In this document: one piece after another, positions 17,971-25,051 of the stretch
Layout of the letters: every line of letters begins with the position of its first letter
How positions within the stretch are numbered: position 1 is the stretch's first letter
Assembly (NCBI GenBank): GCA_016218915.1
Contig: JACRCQ010000035.1
Coordinates: 1-47,326, forward strand
From: Deltaproteobacteria bacterium
GTDB taxonomy: Bacteria > Myxococcota_A > Polyangia > Polyangiales > Polyangiaceae
Direction: 5' to 3'
DNA: 47,326 nt
Position numbers and translations under genes: made by a program
Notes under the pieces: model-generated
What the model saw: only the letters and a program-made list of their open reading frames with translations
Told to the model about the DNA's origin: nothing
Databases searched by the model: none

Positions 17971-18945
17971 ATGATTTCTGTATGGACCCGAGTCGCCGCA
18001 GCAGGGCTCCTGGGCTTGCTCACGTCTGGTTGCGGTTTGTTCGGAAGCTCTGACGACGGCGGGGCAGAGCAAAGCGGGCTGCAGGCAGGCGGCGGTTCAT
18101 CGGGTGCTTCAGGCGCGGCAGGCTCCTCCGGAGCGTCCGACGCGCCGGACGGCGGCGACGCAGGCCAAGAAACGGGACAACAACCGGGTTGCACCGGCCT
18201 GCCGGGCCCGGCCATGGTGGAGCTGTCATCTCCCAACGGCGTGAAGTACTGCATCGACGGTACCGAGGTCACCCAGGCCCACTACGCTGCATTCTTTGCG
18301 GACACCAAGGCGACTCCGGGCAGCGAGCATCCGGAGTGCACCGCAAACCCTAGCTACGATCCGGAGGTCCCGTTCTTCCCTGAGGGCACGCCGTGCGGGC
18401 ACGGTGATTGGTCGCCAGCGCAGACGCCCAATCGTCCGGTGGTGTGCGTGGACTGGTGCGACGCGTTCGCCTACTGCAAGTGGGCGGGAAAGCGGCTGTG
18501 CGGCAAGATCGGCGGCGAGCCAGCGGCGTACGGCACGTCGAGCGACCTGCAGGCTGCGGGCGCGAGTGAGAGCGAATGGTACAACGCCTGTAGCCAAGGC
18601 GGCACCACTGTCTATCCCTACGGAGACGCCTACGAAGCGAAGACCTGCGCAGGCTACGAGTCCGCGCCTGGAGGCCAGATCCAAACGAACACGGACGTGG
18701 GAACGTTCTCGAACTGCAAGGGGAAAGCTCCGCCGTTTTCATCAGTCCTGGACTTGAGCGGGTCCGTCTATGAGTTCACTGACGAGTCTTTCCCCGGAGC
18801 TCCCGGCGTGAACGATCGTGCATATCGCGGGGGGTCGTTTGCCGACCCCGGGGCTGAGGCTCAGACTTGCAGAAGCCTCAGCGGTGCATCGCCAACCTAT
18901 AGAACGAACGACACGGGCTTTCGCTGCTGCAAGAACCTGCTGTGA
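17971..18945 (+). CDS. SUMF1/FGE-like domain lipoprotein
   Basis: The protein has 324 residues. The signal ends in SGC (Cys21), and a short Gly/Ser/Ala linker runs to about 70. The rest is a formylglycine-generating-enzyme-sulfatase (SUMF1) domain: KYCIDGTEVTQAHYAAF, then RPVVCVDWCDAFAYCKWAGKRLC, then LSGSVYEFTDE, and the terminal RGGSF plus TGFRCC signature. True FGEs oxidise a sulfatase Cys; most bacterial SUMF1 lipoproteins are non-catalytic, C-type-lectin-like binding modules, and no sulfatase lies nearby. Many Cys residues suggest extracytoplasmic disulfides. It stands alone, preceded by a 294-bp gap in which I see nothing. Confidence 0.85.
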   Translation: MISVWTRVAAAGLLGLLTSGCGLFGSSDDGGAEQSGLQAGGGSSGASGAAGSSGASDAPDGGDAGQETGQQPGCTGLPGPAMVELSSPNGVKYCIDGTEVTQAHYAAFFADTKATPGSEHPECTANPSYDPEVPFFPEGTPCGHGDWSPAQTPNRPVVCVDWCDAFAYCKWAGKRLCGKIGGEPAAYGTSSDLQAAGASESEWYNACSQGGTTVYPYGDAYEAKTCAGYESAPGGQIQTNTDVGTFSNCKGKAPPFSSVLDLSGSVYEFTDESFPGAPGVNDRAYRGGSFADPGAEAQTCRSLSGASPTYRTNDTGFRCCKNLL

Positions 18946-19046
18946 CGTACCAGTGAGACGCATCGCCCATCCTCAAGGCCCACGCAAGCCGCTCAGCGAA
19001 TGCCCCACGAACCCGTCCGGGTGAACCCGGCCGCCGATGCAAGTCA
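18946..19046. other. Intergenic spacer left of the inverted-repeat element
   Basis: This is about 100 bp of noncoding sequence after the SUMF1-like lipoprotein. No clear terminator or RNA is seen. It ends in TCA, which is repeated directly after the element at 19767-19769. Confidence 0.4.
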
Positions 19047-19766
19047 GGGGCCTCCAAACAGAAGATTGTTCCTTCCAGCGGCGGCAGGGCGTGAAGCGGG
19101 AGATTGATCTACCTCCCCCGGCCTTTCAGGCGACCCCCTCCGGATCTGCCGCGTCCGCGTGGTAATCGGAGGCGGCAGCCAAAGCGGGTGCGGAGCCGGA
19201 CTGCGGCTGTCAACTTTGGGTGGGGCCATGTGTCGCATGGACGTCATGGGCCCCGTTGAAACAGCCCTGCTTGGCAGATGATCTCCGTCATCCCCCGCGG
19301 AGCGCGCTGTGTCAGCGAGCCCTTCTCCCGAAGGAGAAGGGCAATCCCTGTTCGGTTGGTCCGTCGCACAGCACCGCAATCGCAGCCCTTCTCCCCACGG
19401 GAGAACGGCGCGCGAAGCAAATCACTTCACGCGAGGGGATGAGGGAAATTCAGCTTCGCGCCGCGATGTTCACAGCGCTCTGCCTGCCGAAGGTAGACGA
19501 GCCGCGGCTCGTTTCTCAGATCCGCGCAATTTCGCGTACACGCGGCCTACGTTGTCAGCCATAGAGCCGAACGCGATCTGTTCTTCTTCTGACCCCCTCC
19601 TCCGCCCGACTGCGCGAGCCCATCGCCTCTCCCTGCTGAGGATCGGCGGGCGTGGGGAGGGGGTCGACGCGCGAAGCGCGGCGGGGGGAGGTGATTCAAT
19701 CTCCTGCGCCTCGCACTGCTGCACCTCCAGCGACATGGATGGAACACTTTTCTGTTTGGAGGCCCC
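19047..19766. mobile_element. Putative MITE-like noncoding element with terminal inverted repeats
   Basis: The ends GGGGCCTCCAAACAGAAG at 19047 and its inverted partner ending at 19766 form 26-bp TIRs with 24 identities. The similarity continues imperfectly inwards for roughly 80 bp: GAGATTGATCTACCTCCCCC on the left against GAGATTGAATCACCTCCCCC in the right complement, then GACCCCCTCC on both. TCA flanks both sides and could be a 3-bp target duplication. Inside, CCCTTCTCC-cgaa-GGAGAAGGG (from 19320) forms a strong hairpin, and a second copy of CCCTTCTCCC is nearby. No transposase-like frame is present. It ends 10 bp short of the stop of the facing kinase. Confidence 0.65.
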
Positions 19767-19776
19767 TCAGGGCTGC

Positions 19777-21489
19777 TCACCGGCTGCTCTTCGGAGCCGG
19801 GCAATCGTCGGCGATCTGCAACGTCTTCGCGCCCTGCCTTACCACCCAGAACACGCCTCCCGTCAGCTCCGAGCTGTACACCGCCGAAACGGGCGTGCCG
19901 GCATCGAATCCCCCGCTGGCGCGCGCCTTGCCCAGCACCCGCACCAGATCGCAATTCGGCGGCGGAATCCGTGGACGCCCGCAGCCGCCGACGTTGCTCT
20001 CGATCGATGTGACGCCGTCCGCCGACGCTGCCACCGATACCACGCAGCTCTTTTCCGCAGCTCGCGTGGACAGCCATGTGTACACCGCGGATCGGCCTGA
20101 CGCCCCGGCAAGATCGATCAGCCCATCCGAGCCCACGCCCTCCAGCTGGATGCTCGACAGCTCTGCGTCCGGCTGATGACCTCGCGCGATTGCCTGTGCG
20201 CGCGCAACGAACGCGACCGCATCGAATCGTCGCGGATTGAATCCTTCCACCCGGTGGATTCGCGGCTGCGGAGTGAGCTCGCCCAGCGTCTTTGCCAGAA
20301 CCCAGATGCCCGCGGTTCCAGCTGCTGCCACGACCAGCAGGATGGCCACCACCGCGAGCGCGATCTTCCAGACCCAGCCCCCGGATTGCACCGTTGGCTG
20401 AGGCGCCGTGATCCCCATGGCGTACTGCGGCGTCTGCGCCATTGGAGCCGCGTACATGGCCGGTGGGGTTGCAGCGATGACAACTTGTGGGCTCGCAGCG
20501 ACAACCACGGGTGGGGTCGCAGCAACAGCAACCGGACCGGGAGCGACTGCGGCGCCTGCCAGGGCTCGCTCGATCGCCATGCGGAAGTCTGCCGCGCTCT
20601 GGAAGCGCCGGGACGGCTCCTTTTCGAGCGATCGCAGCACCACAGCTTCGAGGGCTGGAGACAGCTCCGCGCGACGCGCTCTTGGCGAAGGGGGTTGCTC
20701 CTGCAGATGCTGACGCAGCAGCTCGTAGAGGGAAGTTGCGTTGAACGGTCGGGCGCCGGTCAGCGATTCGTAGAGGATCACGCCTGCGCTGTAGAGATCG
20801 GAGCGCGCATCGGCTGGACGGCTCGCAGCCTGCTCGGGTGACATGTAGTAAGGCGTGCCGAGCAGAGCCCCGGATTGCGTGAGCCCCGCAGCCCCATCGT
20901 CGGCGCGCAGCTTGACGATGCCGAAGTCGAGCACCTTTGCATGGCCCGCAGGCGACACGAACACATTGGCAGGCTTCAGATCGCGGTGCACCACCCCGGC
21001 CGCATGCGCTGCTTCCAGCGCACGCAGCACCTCGCACACGAGCCGACAGGCGAATTGCACGTCAAGGGCACCCTGCTTTTTCAGCAGTCCATCGAGCGGG
21101 CTCCCGTCGAGATACTCCATGACCATGTACGGCTCGCCCAGCTCCGAGGTGGCAAGGTCGAGCACGTTGACGATCCCCTCGTGGCGCACGATGTTGACCG
21201 CGCGCGCCTCGGCAAAGAAGCGTGCGACCGCATTGCGGTCCTGCGCAGCCGAAGCGGTGAGGACCTTGATGGCGACACGGCTTCCAATCGAAGGGTGAAG
21301 GCCCTTGTAGACTCTGCCCATCCCGCCTTCGCCGATGACCGAGACCACGCGGTAGCTGCCCACCATCTTGCCCAGCATCGGATCGCTGCCCGTGGACACC
21401 AGCGCCTTGCCGTGCGTCGGGCAGACCCCTTGCGTGGGGAAGACGATCCCGCATTCCGGGCAGAGAAACGACGGCACCAGCGTTGGCAT
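19777..21489 (-). CDS. Ser/Thr protein kinase with N-terminal zinc ribbon and outer C-terminal domain
   Basis: The protein has 570 residues. A short zinc-ribbon-like knuckle opens it (Cys10, Cys13, Cys23, His26 in CPEC...CPTHG). An intact kinase domain follows: GEGGMGRVY (53-61), K75, HRDLKPAN (168-175), DFG (188-190) and MSPEQ. An Ala/Val/Pro-rich spacer contains ATPPVVVAAS-type repeats, then a TM helix (about 374-399). The outer domain (about 400-570) has scattered Cys and no recognised fold. The zinc ribbon could bind a partner or nucleic acid on the cytoplasmic side. It lies 38 bp downstream of the EPKP-repeat protein on the same strand. Confidence 0.88.
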   Translation of the reverse strand: MPTLVPSFLCPECGIVFPTQGVCPTHGKALVSTGSDPMLGKMVGSYRVVSVIGEGGMGRVYKGLHPSIGSRVAIKVLTASAAQDRNAVARFFAEARAVNIVRHEGIVNVLDLATSELGEPYMVMEYLDGSPLDGLLKKQGALDVQFACRLVCEVLRALEAAHAAGVVHRDLKPANVFVSPAGHAKVLDFGIVKLRADDGAAGLTQSGALLGTPYYMSPEQAASRPADARSDLYSAGVILYESLTGARPFNATSLYELLRQHLQEQPPSPRARRAELSPALEAVVLRSLEKEPSRRFQSAADFRMAIERALAGAAVAPGPVAVAATPPVVVAASPQVVIAATPPAMYAAPMAQTPQYAMGITAPQPTVQSGGWVWKIALAVVAILLVVAAAGTAGIWVLAKTLGELTPQPRIHRVEGFNPRRFDAVAFVARAQAIARGHQPDAELSSIQLEGVGSDGLIDLAGASGRSAVYTWLSTRAAEKSCVVSVAASADGVTSIESNVGGCGRPRIPPPNCDLVRVLGKARASGGFDAGTPVSAVYSSELTGGVFWVVRQGAKTLQIADDCPAPKSSR

Positions 21490-21527
21490 GCAGGGCCAGC
21501 GTAGCGCAACTCAACCCGGTGCTGGGG

Positions 21528-22904
21528 TCAGCGTTTCTTTCGGGGCGCGGTCGGTGGAGGCATCCCTGGGCCGAGCTTGTCCTCGTCGCCTTGCGCGATC
21601 TGCTCCACGATCTCGTCGTAGAGGTAGTCGAACTTCGACGAGACCTCGTCTGGAATTCGCTCGCGAATCGTCTCGCGGCAATGGTCGATGTCGTTCTGCA
21701 GGAGCTCGTAGATGCCGCCCTGCTTGCGCCCGAGGTCGACCTTGTCCTGGTTGTAGAGAATGATCTCGGACACGAACAAGCGCGCAATGCGCCGCGCATC
21801 CTTGTGCTTGGGATCCGTGCGCTCGAACTCGGTCGTACTCCCCCCGCTTCGAAGACGCGCCTGCATCTTCTCGAGCACGGCCTTGCGCTTGGCCGCTGCA
21901 TCGAGTGGCTCAGCCGCTGCGGGTTCGGCCGGAGGTGCGGCAGGACGCTTGGCCACAGGCTGCGGCGTTGCTTTGGGCGCAGGGCGCGCCATTTCCTTCC
22001 TCGTCGGAGGCTCGTCCACCAGCTCCGGCACCATCTGCGCAATCCGCTCTGCGAGCGTTCCCTTGGGCTTGGCCGGGCGGGCAGGTGCGGGCTCGGCAGC
22101 AGGAGCCGGCTCCTGACGTTTTGCCTCCACGGGCTTGGGCGTCTCGACAGCCTTGGGCACCTCGATACGCGCAACGGGCGTTACCGCTCGCTGCGGCTTG
22201 TCCGCAGGAACACGAGGCTCCGCAGGCGGAGCAGGCGTTGCCCTGTACCGGATCGGCTCAGGCCTCGGTGTTGGGGAAGCGGCTGGCGCAGGGGGCGAGT
22301 CCGCAGGCTCCTCGCGTTTGATCGGCGCAGGACGCGGGCGGGCTACCGCTGACGCTTGCGCAGGCTTGGGCGCAGGCTTTGGCTCAGGCTTGGGTTCAGG
22401 CTTGGGTTCAGGCTTGGGTTCAGGCTTGGGCTCAGGCTTGGGTTCAGGCTTGGGCTCAGGCTTGGGTTCAGGCTTGGGCTCAGGCGCCTTGGGAACTGGC
22501 GTCGGCTCGCGGAAAAGCTCTTCAGGCTTGGGTTCAGGCTTGGGTTCAGGCTTGGGTTCAGGCTTGGGTTCAGGCTTGGGTTCAGGCTTGGGCTCAGGCT
22601 TGGGTTCAGGCTTGGGCTCAGGCTCCTTGAGAACTGGCGTCGGCTCGCGGAAAAGTTCTTCGGGCCTGGGCTCAGGCTTGGGTTCAGGCTTGGGTTCAAG
22701 CTTGGGCTCGGGAGTCGGTGCCGCCGCGATCTGCCTCTGCGCTGAAACTGGCTCAGGGAGTTCCTCTTCTGGCGGTTCTGCCCCCTCCTCGGCCTCCTCG
22801 AGCTGCGCGCGGGGAGCCTTGGACTTCTTCCGAAGTGAGACGATGACGTAGATGATCACGAGGATCACCGCTGCAGCAATGAACAGGATGGGGATCGGTG
22901 GCAT
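21528..22904 (-). CDS. Membrane-anchored EPKP-repeat protein with conserved C-terminal domain
   Basis: The protein has 458 residues. One N-terminal TM helix (about 4-23) is followed by a basic cytoplasmic flank, a long Pro/Glu/Lys/Ala region with about 30 EPKP units, and a C-terminal helical domain (about 330-435). That domain has ARRIARLFVSEIILYNQDKV, then IYELLQNDIDHCRETI, then SKFDYLYDEIVEQIAQGDE. Similar C-terminal domains occur in deltaproteobacterial proteins of unclear role. The proline-rich spacer could let the domain reach across the cell envelope or the polar cytoplasm, as in TonB-like proteins, but no TonB box-binding domain is present. It is probably cotranscribed with the zinc-ribbon kinase 38 bp downstream. 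Confidence 0.75.
   Translation of the reverse strand: MPPIPILFIAAAVILVIIYVIVSLRKKSKAPRAQLEEAEEGAEPPEEELPEPVSAQRQIAAAPTPEPKLEPKPEPKPEPRPEELFREPTPVLKEPEPKPEPKPEPKPEPKPEPKPEPKPEPKPEPKPEELFREPTPVPKAPEPKPEPKPEPKPEPKPEPKPEPKPEPKPEPKPEPKPAPKPAQASAVARPRPAPIKREEPADSPPAPAASPTPRPEPIRYRATPAPPAEPRVPADKPQRAVTPVARIEVPKAVETPKPVEAKRQEPAPAAEPAPARPAKPKGTLAERIAQMVPELVDEPPTRKEMARPAPKATPQPVAKRPAAPPAEPAAAEPLDAAAKRKAVLEKMQARLRSGGSTTEFERTDPKHKDARRIARLFVSEIILYNQDKVDLGRKQGGIYELLQNDIDHCRETIRERIPDEVSSKFDYLYDEIVEQIAQGDEDKLGPGMPPPTAPRKKR
22361..22715 (-). repeat. 12-bp EPKP minisatellite in three blocks
   Basis: The plus strand shows GGCTTGGGTTCA/GGCTTGGGCTCA units in blocks at about 22361-22492, 22522-22625 and 22666-22715. 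The spacers between blocks are themselves duplicated (both contain GAACTGGCGTCGGCTCGCGG), so a higher-order unit has been copied. Near-identity of the DNA units indicates recent expansion. All lengths are in frame. Confidence 0.85.
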
Positions 22905-23276
22905 GGCTACCGTGGCCTCGACTGCGGGGTGGCCCGCAATTTATCCCATCCTGGGAAACCTGGCAGCGTTTTGGGCAGAAGTTGGTCCGCAAGTGGGGAA
23001 AAAACCGTAGCCGCACTGCGTACGCCTCCAGGGCACATGGACCTTGAGAACGTGTGGGGTCCGAAAGCGCGTGGCCATTGACGCGTCAGCCCGAAGGCAG
23101 CCGCTGGTGCAAAGCGGGCTTCGGCAAGTGAGCCGCAGCGGCTTGTTGAGCGCGCCGCGAACTGCTTCGGCGGCCGGGTTCCTCCGGACCCATTCCCGAC
23201 GCAAGGAGATGCGCTGGCCCTGCACCACCGCGGAGCTTCTCTTGCCCTTGGAAAGCACGGGTCGTATCGTAGAGAC
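22905..23276. other. Divergent intergenic region
   Basis: This 372-bp gap between the EPKP protein and a Cys-rich lipoprotein should carry both promoters. The one visible structure is an 8-bp inverted repeat, AGCCGCTG at 23099-23106 and CAGCGGCT at 23136-23143. I see no ORF or RNA gene that I would support. Confidence 0.35.
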
Positions 23277-23855
23277 GTGCTTACGAGAGGCTGGCTCGTC
23301 GTGTTCGCTCCCTTGGTCCTGTCCATGTCGTGCAGGGGTCTGCTCGACTATGGTGCCGTGACTTTCGAGGACACCGATGCCGAGCCCGGCAACGGCGGAG
23401 CCGGCGGGGACAGCGGCAAGCCTGACGTCGTATTTCCCAAGGGTGGAGCAGGAGGATCGGGCGCGACTGGAGGCAGCGGCGCGGGCGGGACGATCATGAC
23501 TGGAGGTACCGCTGGCGGAGGAACGGGCGGCACGATCGAGACCGGCGGGTCTGCGGGAAATGGCGGCTCCACCGGCGCGGGCGGAACCGGCGGAGGCTCC
23601 CCTGCGACCTGCAACAACAGCATTTGCGAATCAGGCGAGGACTGCTCCAACTGTCCTGCGGATTGCGTCTGCGCCACAGATACCACGTGCGTCTTTGCGA
23701 GCCCTCCCGGTGCCTGGACCTGCATCTGCACGGGCAACGGTTTCTGCACACCAGGCACCTGCAAGTCCGATCGGTGCAACTGCACGGGCGCCGACGGCGG
23801 CATTCAGATCTGCGATCCTGGCAAGGGCTGCTCGAGCGGCGGCTGCGCTCCCTGA
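23277..23855 (+). CDS. Small Cys-rich surface lipoprotein
   Basis: The protein has 192 residues with a GTG start and only a weak AGAG upstream. The signal ends in lipobox LSMSC (Cys19). A Gly/Thr/Ser linker (about 38-105) is followed by an ~85-residue Cys-rich domain (CNNSICESGEDCSNCPADC, then CTGNGFCTPGTC, then CDPGKGCSSGGC) with regularly spaced Cys pairs that should form disulfides outside the cell. No enzyme motif is present. The last 52 bp overlap, in antisense, the 3' end of the glycosyltransferase gene. Confidence 0.78.
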   Translation: MLTRGWLVVFAPLVLSMSCRGLLDYGAVTFEDTDAEPGNGGAGGDSGKPDVVFPKGGAGGSGATGGSGAGGTIMTGGTAGGGTGGTIETGGSAGNGGSTGAGGTGGGSPATCNNSICESGEDCSNCPADCVCATDTTCVFASPPGAWTCICTGNGFCTPGTCKSDRCNCTGADGGIQICDPGKGCSSGGCAP

Positions 23856-25051
23856 TCTGCAGATGCGAGGGCCTGTGCGCGCAGCACGCGGAGCGTCTCT
23901 CTCGCCTGTGCCTCGCACGAGAAGCGCTTGACCCATCCTGACGCCTCGCGCGCTAGCTCGATGCGCAGCGACGGGTGCATGACCAGCCGAGCGATGGCGT
24001 CGCCGATCTCCTGCGGCCTGTCCGGGTCCACCAGCAATGCGCCTGCACCAGCCACTTCGGCCAGGGAGCCGCAGCGCGTGGTGATGACCGGGCATCCTGA
24101 CGCCATCGCCTCCACGACCGGAAAGCCGAACCCTTCGGATCGCGATGGGAACAAGTGCGCCGCAGCCTGACGATACAGCGCTTTCAGATCGTCGTCGCCC
24201 ACGTACCCGAGGAAGCGAATGGCGTCGTGCTGGCCGCACTGCCGCGCGATGCGGGTGATCTCGCCCATCTTGCCCTGCTCGAGCATGCCGGCAAATGCGA
24301 GCACGACTTCGGCGCCGCAGCGTCGGGCGTGAGCGAGCCCGCCGATCATCCCGTCGACGTTCTTGCGCCAGTCGGTGTCACCCACGTACAGCAGGAAGCC
24401 TCGGGGTCGAAGGCCGTGAGCTCGAGACCGCTCCGCATCATCGGGTCGCTCCACGGCCGACCACGCTCCCAGATCGATGCCGTTGTACACCCTCGAGATG
24501 CGCGATGCCGGGACATGCAGCAGCTCGATCAGCTCTTTTCGGGTAGCTTCGCTGACCGCGATCACATGATCGGCGCTGGCGAATCTACGTCGGATCAGCG
24601 CGCGTCCTCCTGCGAGAAAGCCGTCGCGCCACCCGAGGTACCGCCCTGAGAACTTCAGCGGGATCAGGTCGTGGCAGGTGACCACGCGCCGGCATCCGAC
24701 CATCGGCATACCCAGGGGAGTTGCGTTGGGATCGCCCAGGTGCACGCAGCTCGCGCCCACCCGATGCGCGGCCTTCCAAAGGGCAATCCGGCGCGAATAG
24801 GCCCAACGATACCGATCCCCCTGCGTGGGGTAGCGCACGTGGGTGTGCGTCGATCTCGCGGCGAAGTCGTCCGTGACCTCGAACCTTCCCAGCGGGTCGA
24901 GCCAGGTCAGCGCCAGCACGCGCACGCCCCGCAGCTCCTGGGAAGGCAGCCGTGCGATGCCCAGCGCGAGCATGCGAAGGTATCGTCCAATGCCGCGAAG
25001 CCGGGTCGGTGTGTCGAGTGGTGTCAGATCGATGAGCAGCGTCGGGATCAT
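23804..25051 (-). CDS. GT4-family glycosyltransferase
   Basis: The protein has 415 residues with a GT-B fold. The N-terminal acceptor domain begins MIPTLLIDLTPLDTP and contains RGIGRYLRML. The C-terminal donor domain has LLYVGDTDWRKNVDGM and the family E-x7-E signature EGFGFPVVEAMASGCPVI. These enzymes transfer a sugar from a nucleotide donor, usually during exopolysaccharide or lipid-linked glycan assembly. The start is the ATG at 25051, whose ATGA overlaps the stop of the PIG-N-like gene, showing translational coupling; an ATG at 25057 is a close alternative. The frame runs open upstream to 25528 only as a shadow. The 3' end overlaps the facing lipoprotein by 52 bp. Confidence 0.87.
   Translation of the reverse strand: MIPTLLIDLTPLDTPTRLRGIGRYLRMLALGIARLPSQELRGVRVLALTWLDPLGRFEVTDDFAARSTHTHVRYPTQGDRYRWAYSRRIALWKAAHRVGASCVHLGDPNATPLGMPMVGCRRVVTCHDLIPLKFSGRYLGWRDGFLAGGRALIRRRFASADHVIAVSEATRKELIELLHVPASRISRVYNGIDLGAWSAVERPDDAERSRAHGLRPRGFLLYVGDTDWRKNVDGMIGGLAHARRCGAEVVLAFAGMLEQGKMGEITRIARQCGQHDAIRFLGYVGDDDLKALYRQAAAHLFPSRSEGFGFPVVEAMASGCPVITTRCGSLAEVAGAGALLVDPDRPQEIGDAIARLVMHPSLRIELAREASGWVKRFSCEAQARETLRVLRAQALASADQGAQPPLEQPLPGSQI

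Noticed and set aside
17971..18945. Calling the SUMF1 lipoprotein a true formylglycine-generating enzyme
   Set aside because: No sulfatase is in the window and many bacterial SUMF1 lipoproteins are binding modules, so catalysis is not claimed.
19547..21037. 496-codon minus-strand frame over the zinc-ribbon kinase and part of the MITE-like element
   Set aside because: It is out of frame with the intact kinase on the same strand and its sequence is Arg/Ala/Gly-biased without motifs.
22361..22715. TonB-like assignment for the EPKP protein
   Set aside because: The Pro-Lys/Pro-Glu spacer and N-terminal helix resemble TonB, but the C-terminal domain is helical and lacks the TonB signature, and no ExbB/ExbD lies nearby.
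22905..23276. Small RNA in the divergent gap based on the 8-bp inverted repeat
   Set aside because: One short stem with a 29-nt loop is weak evidence; no promoter or terminator pair supports it.
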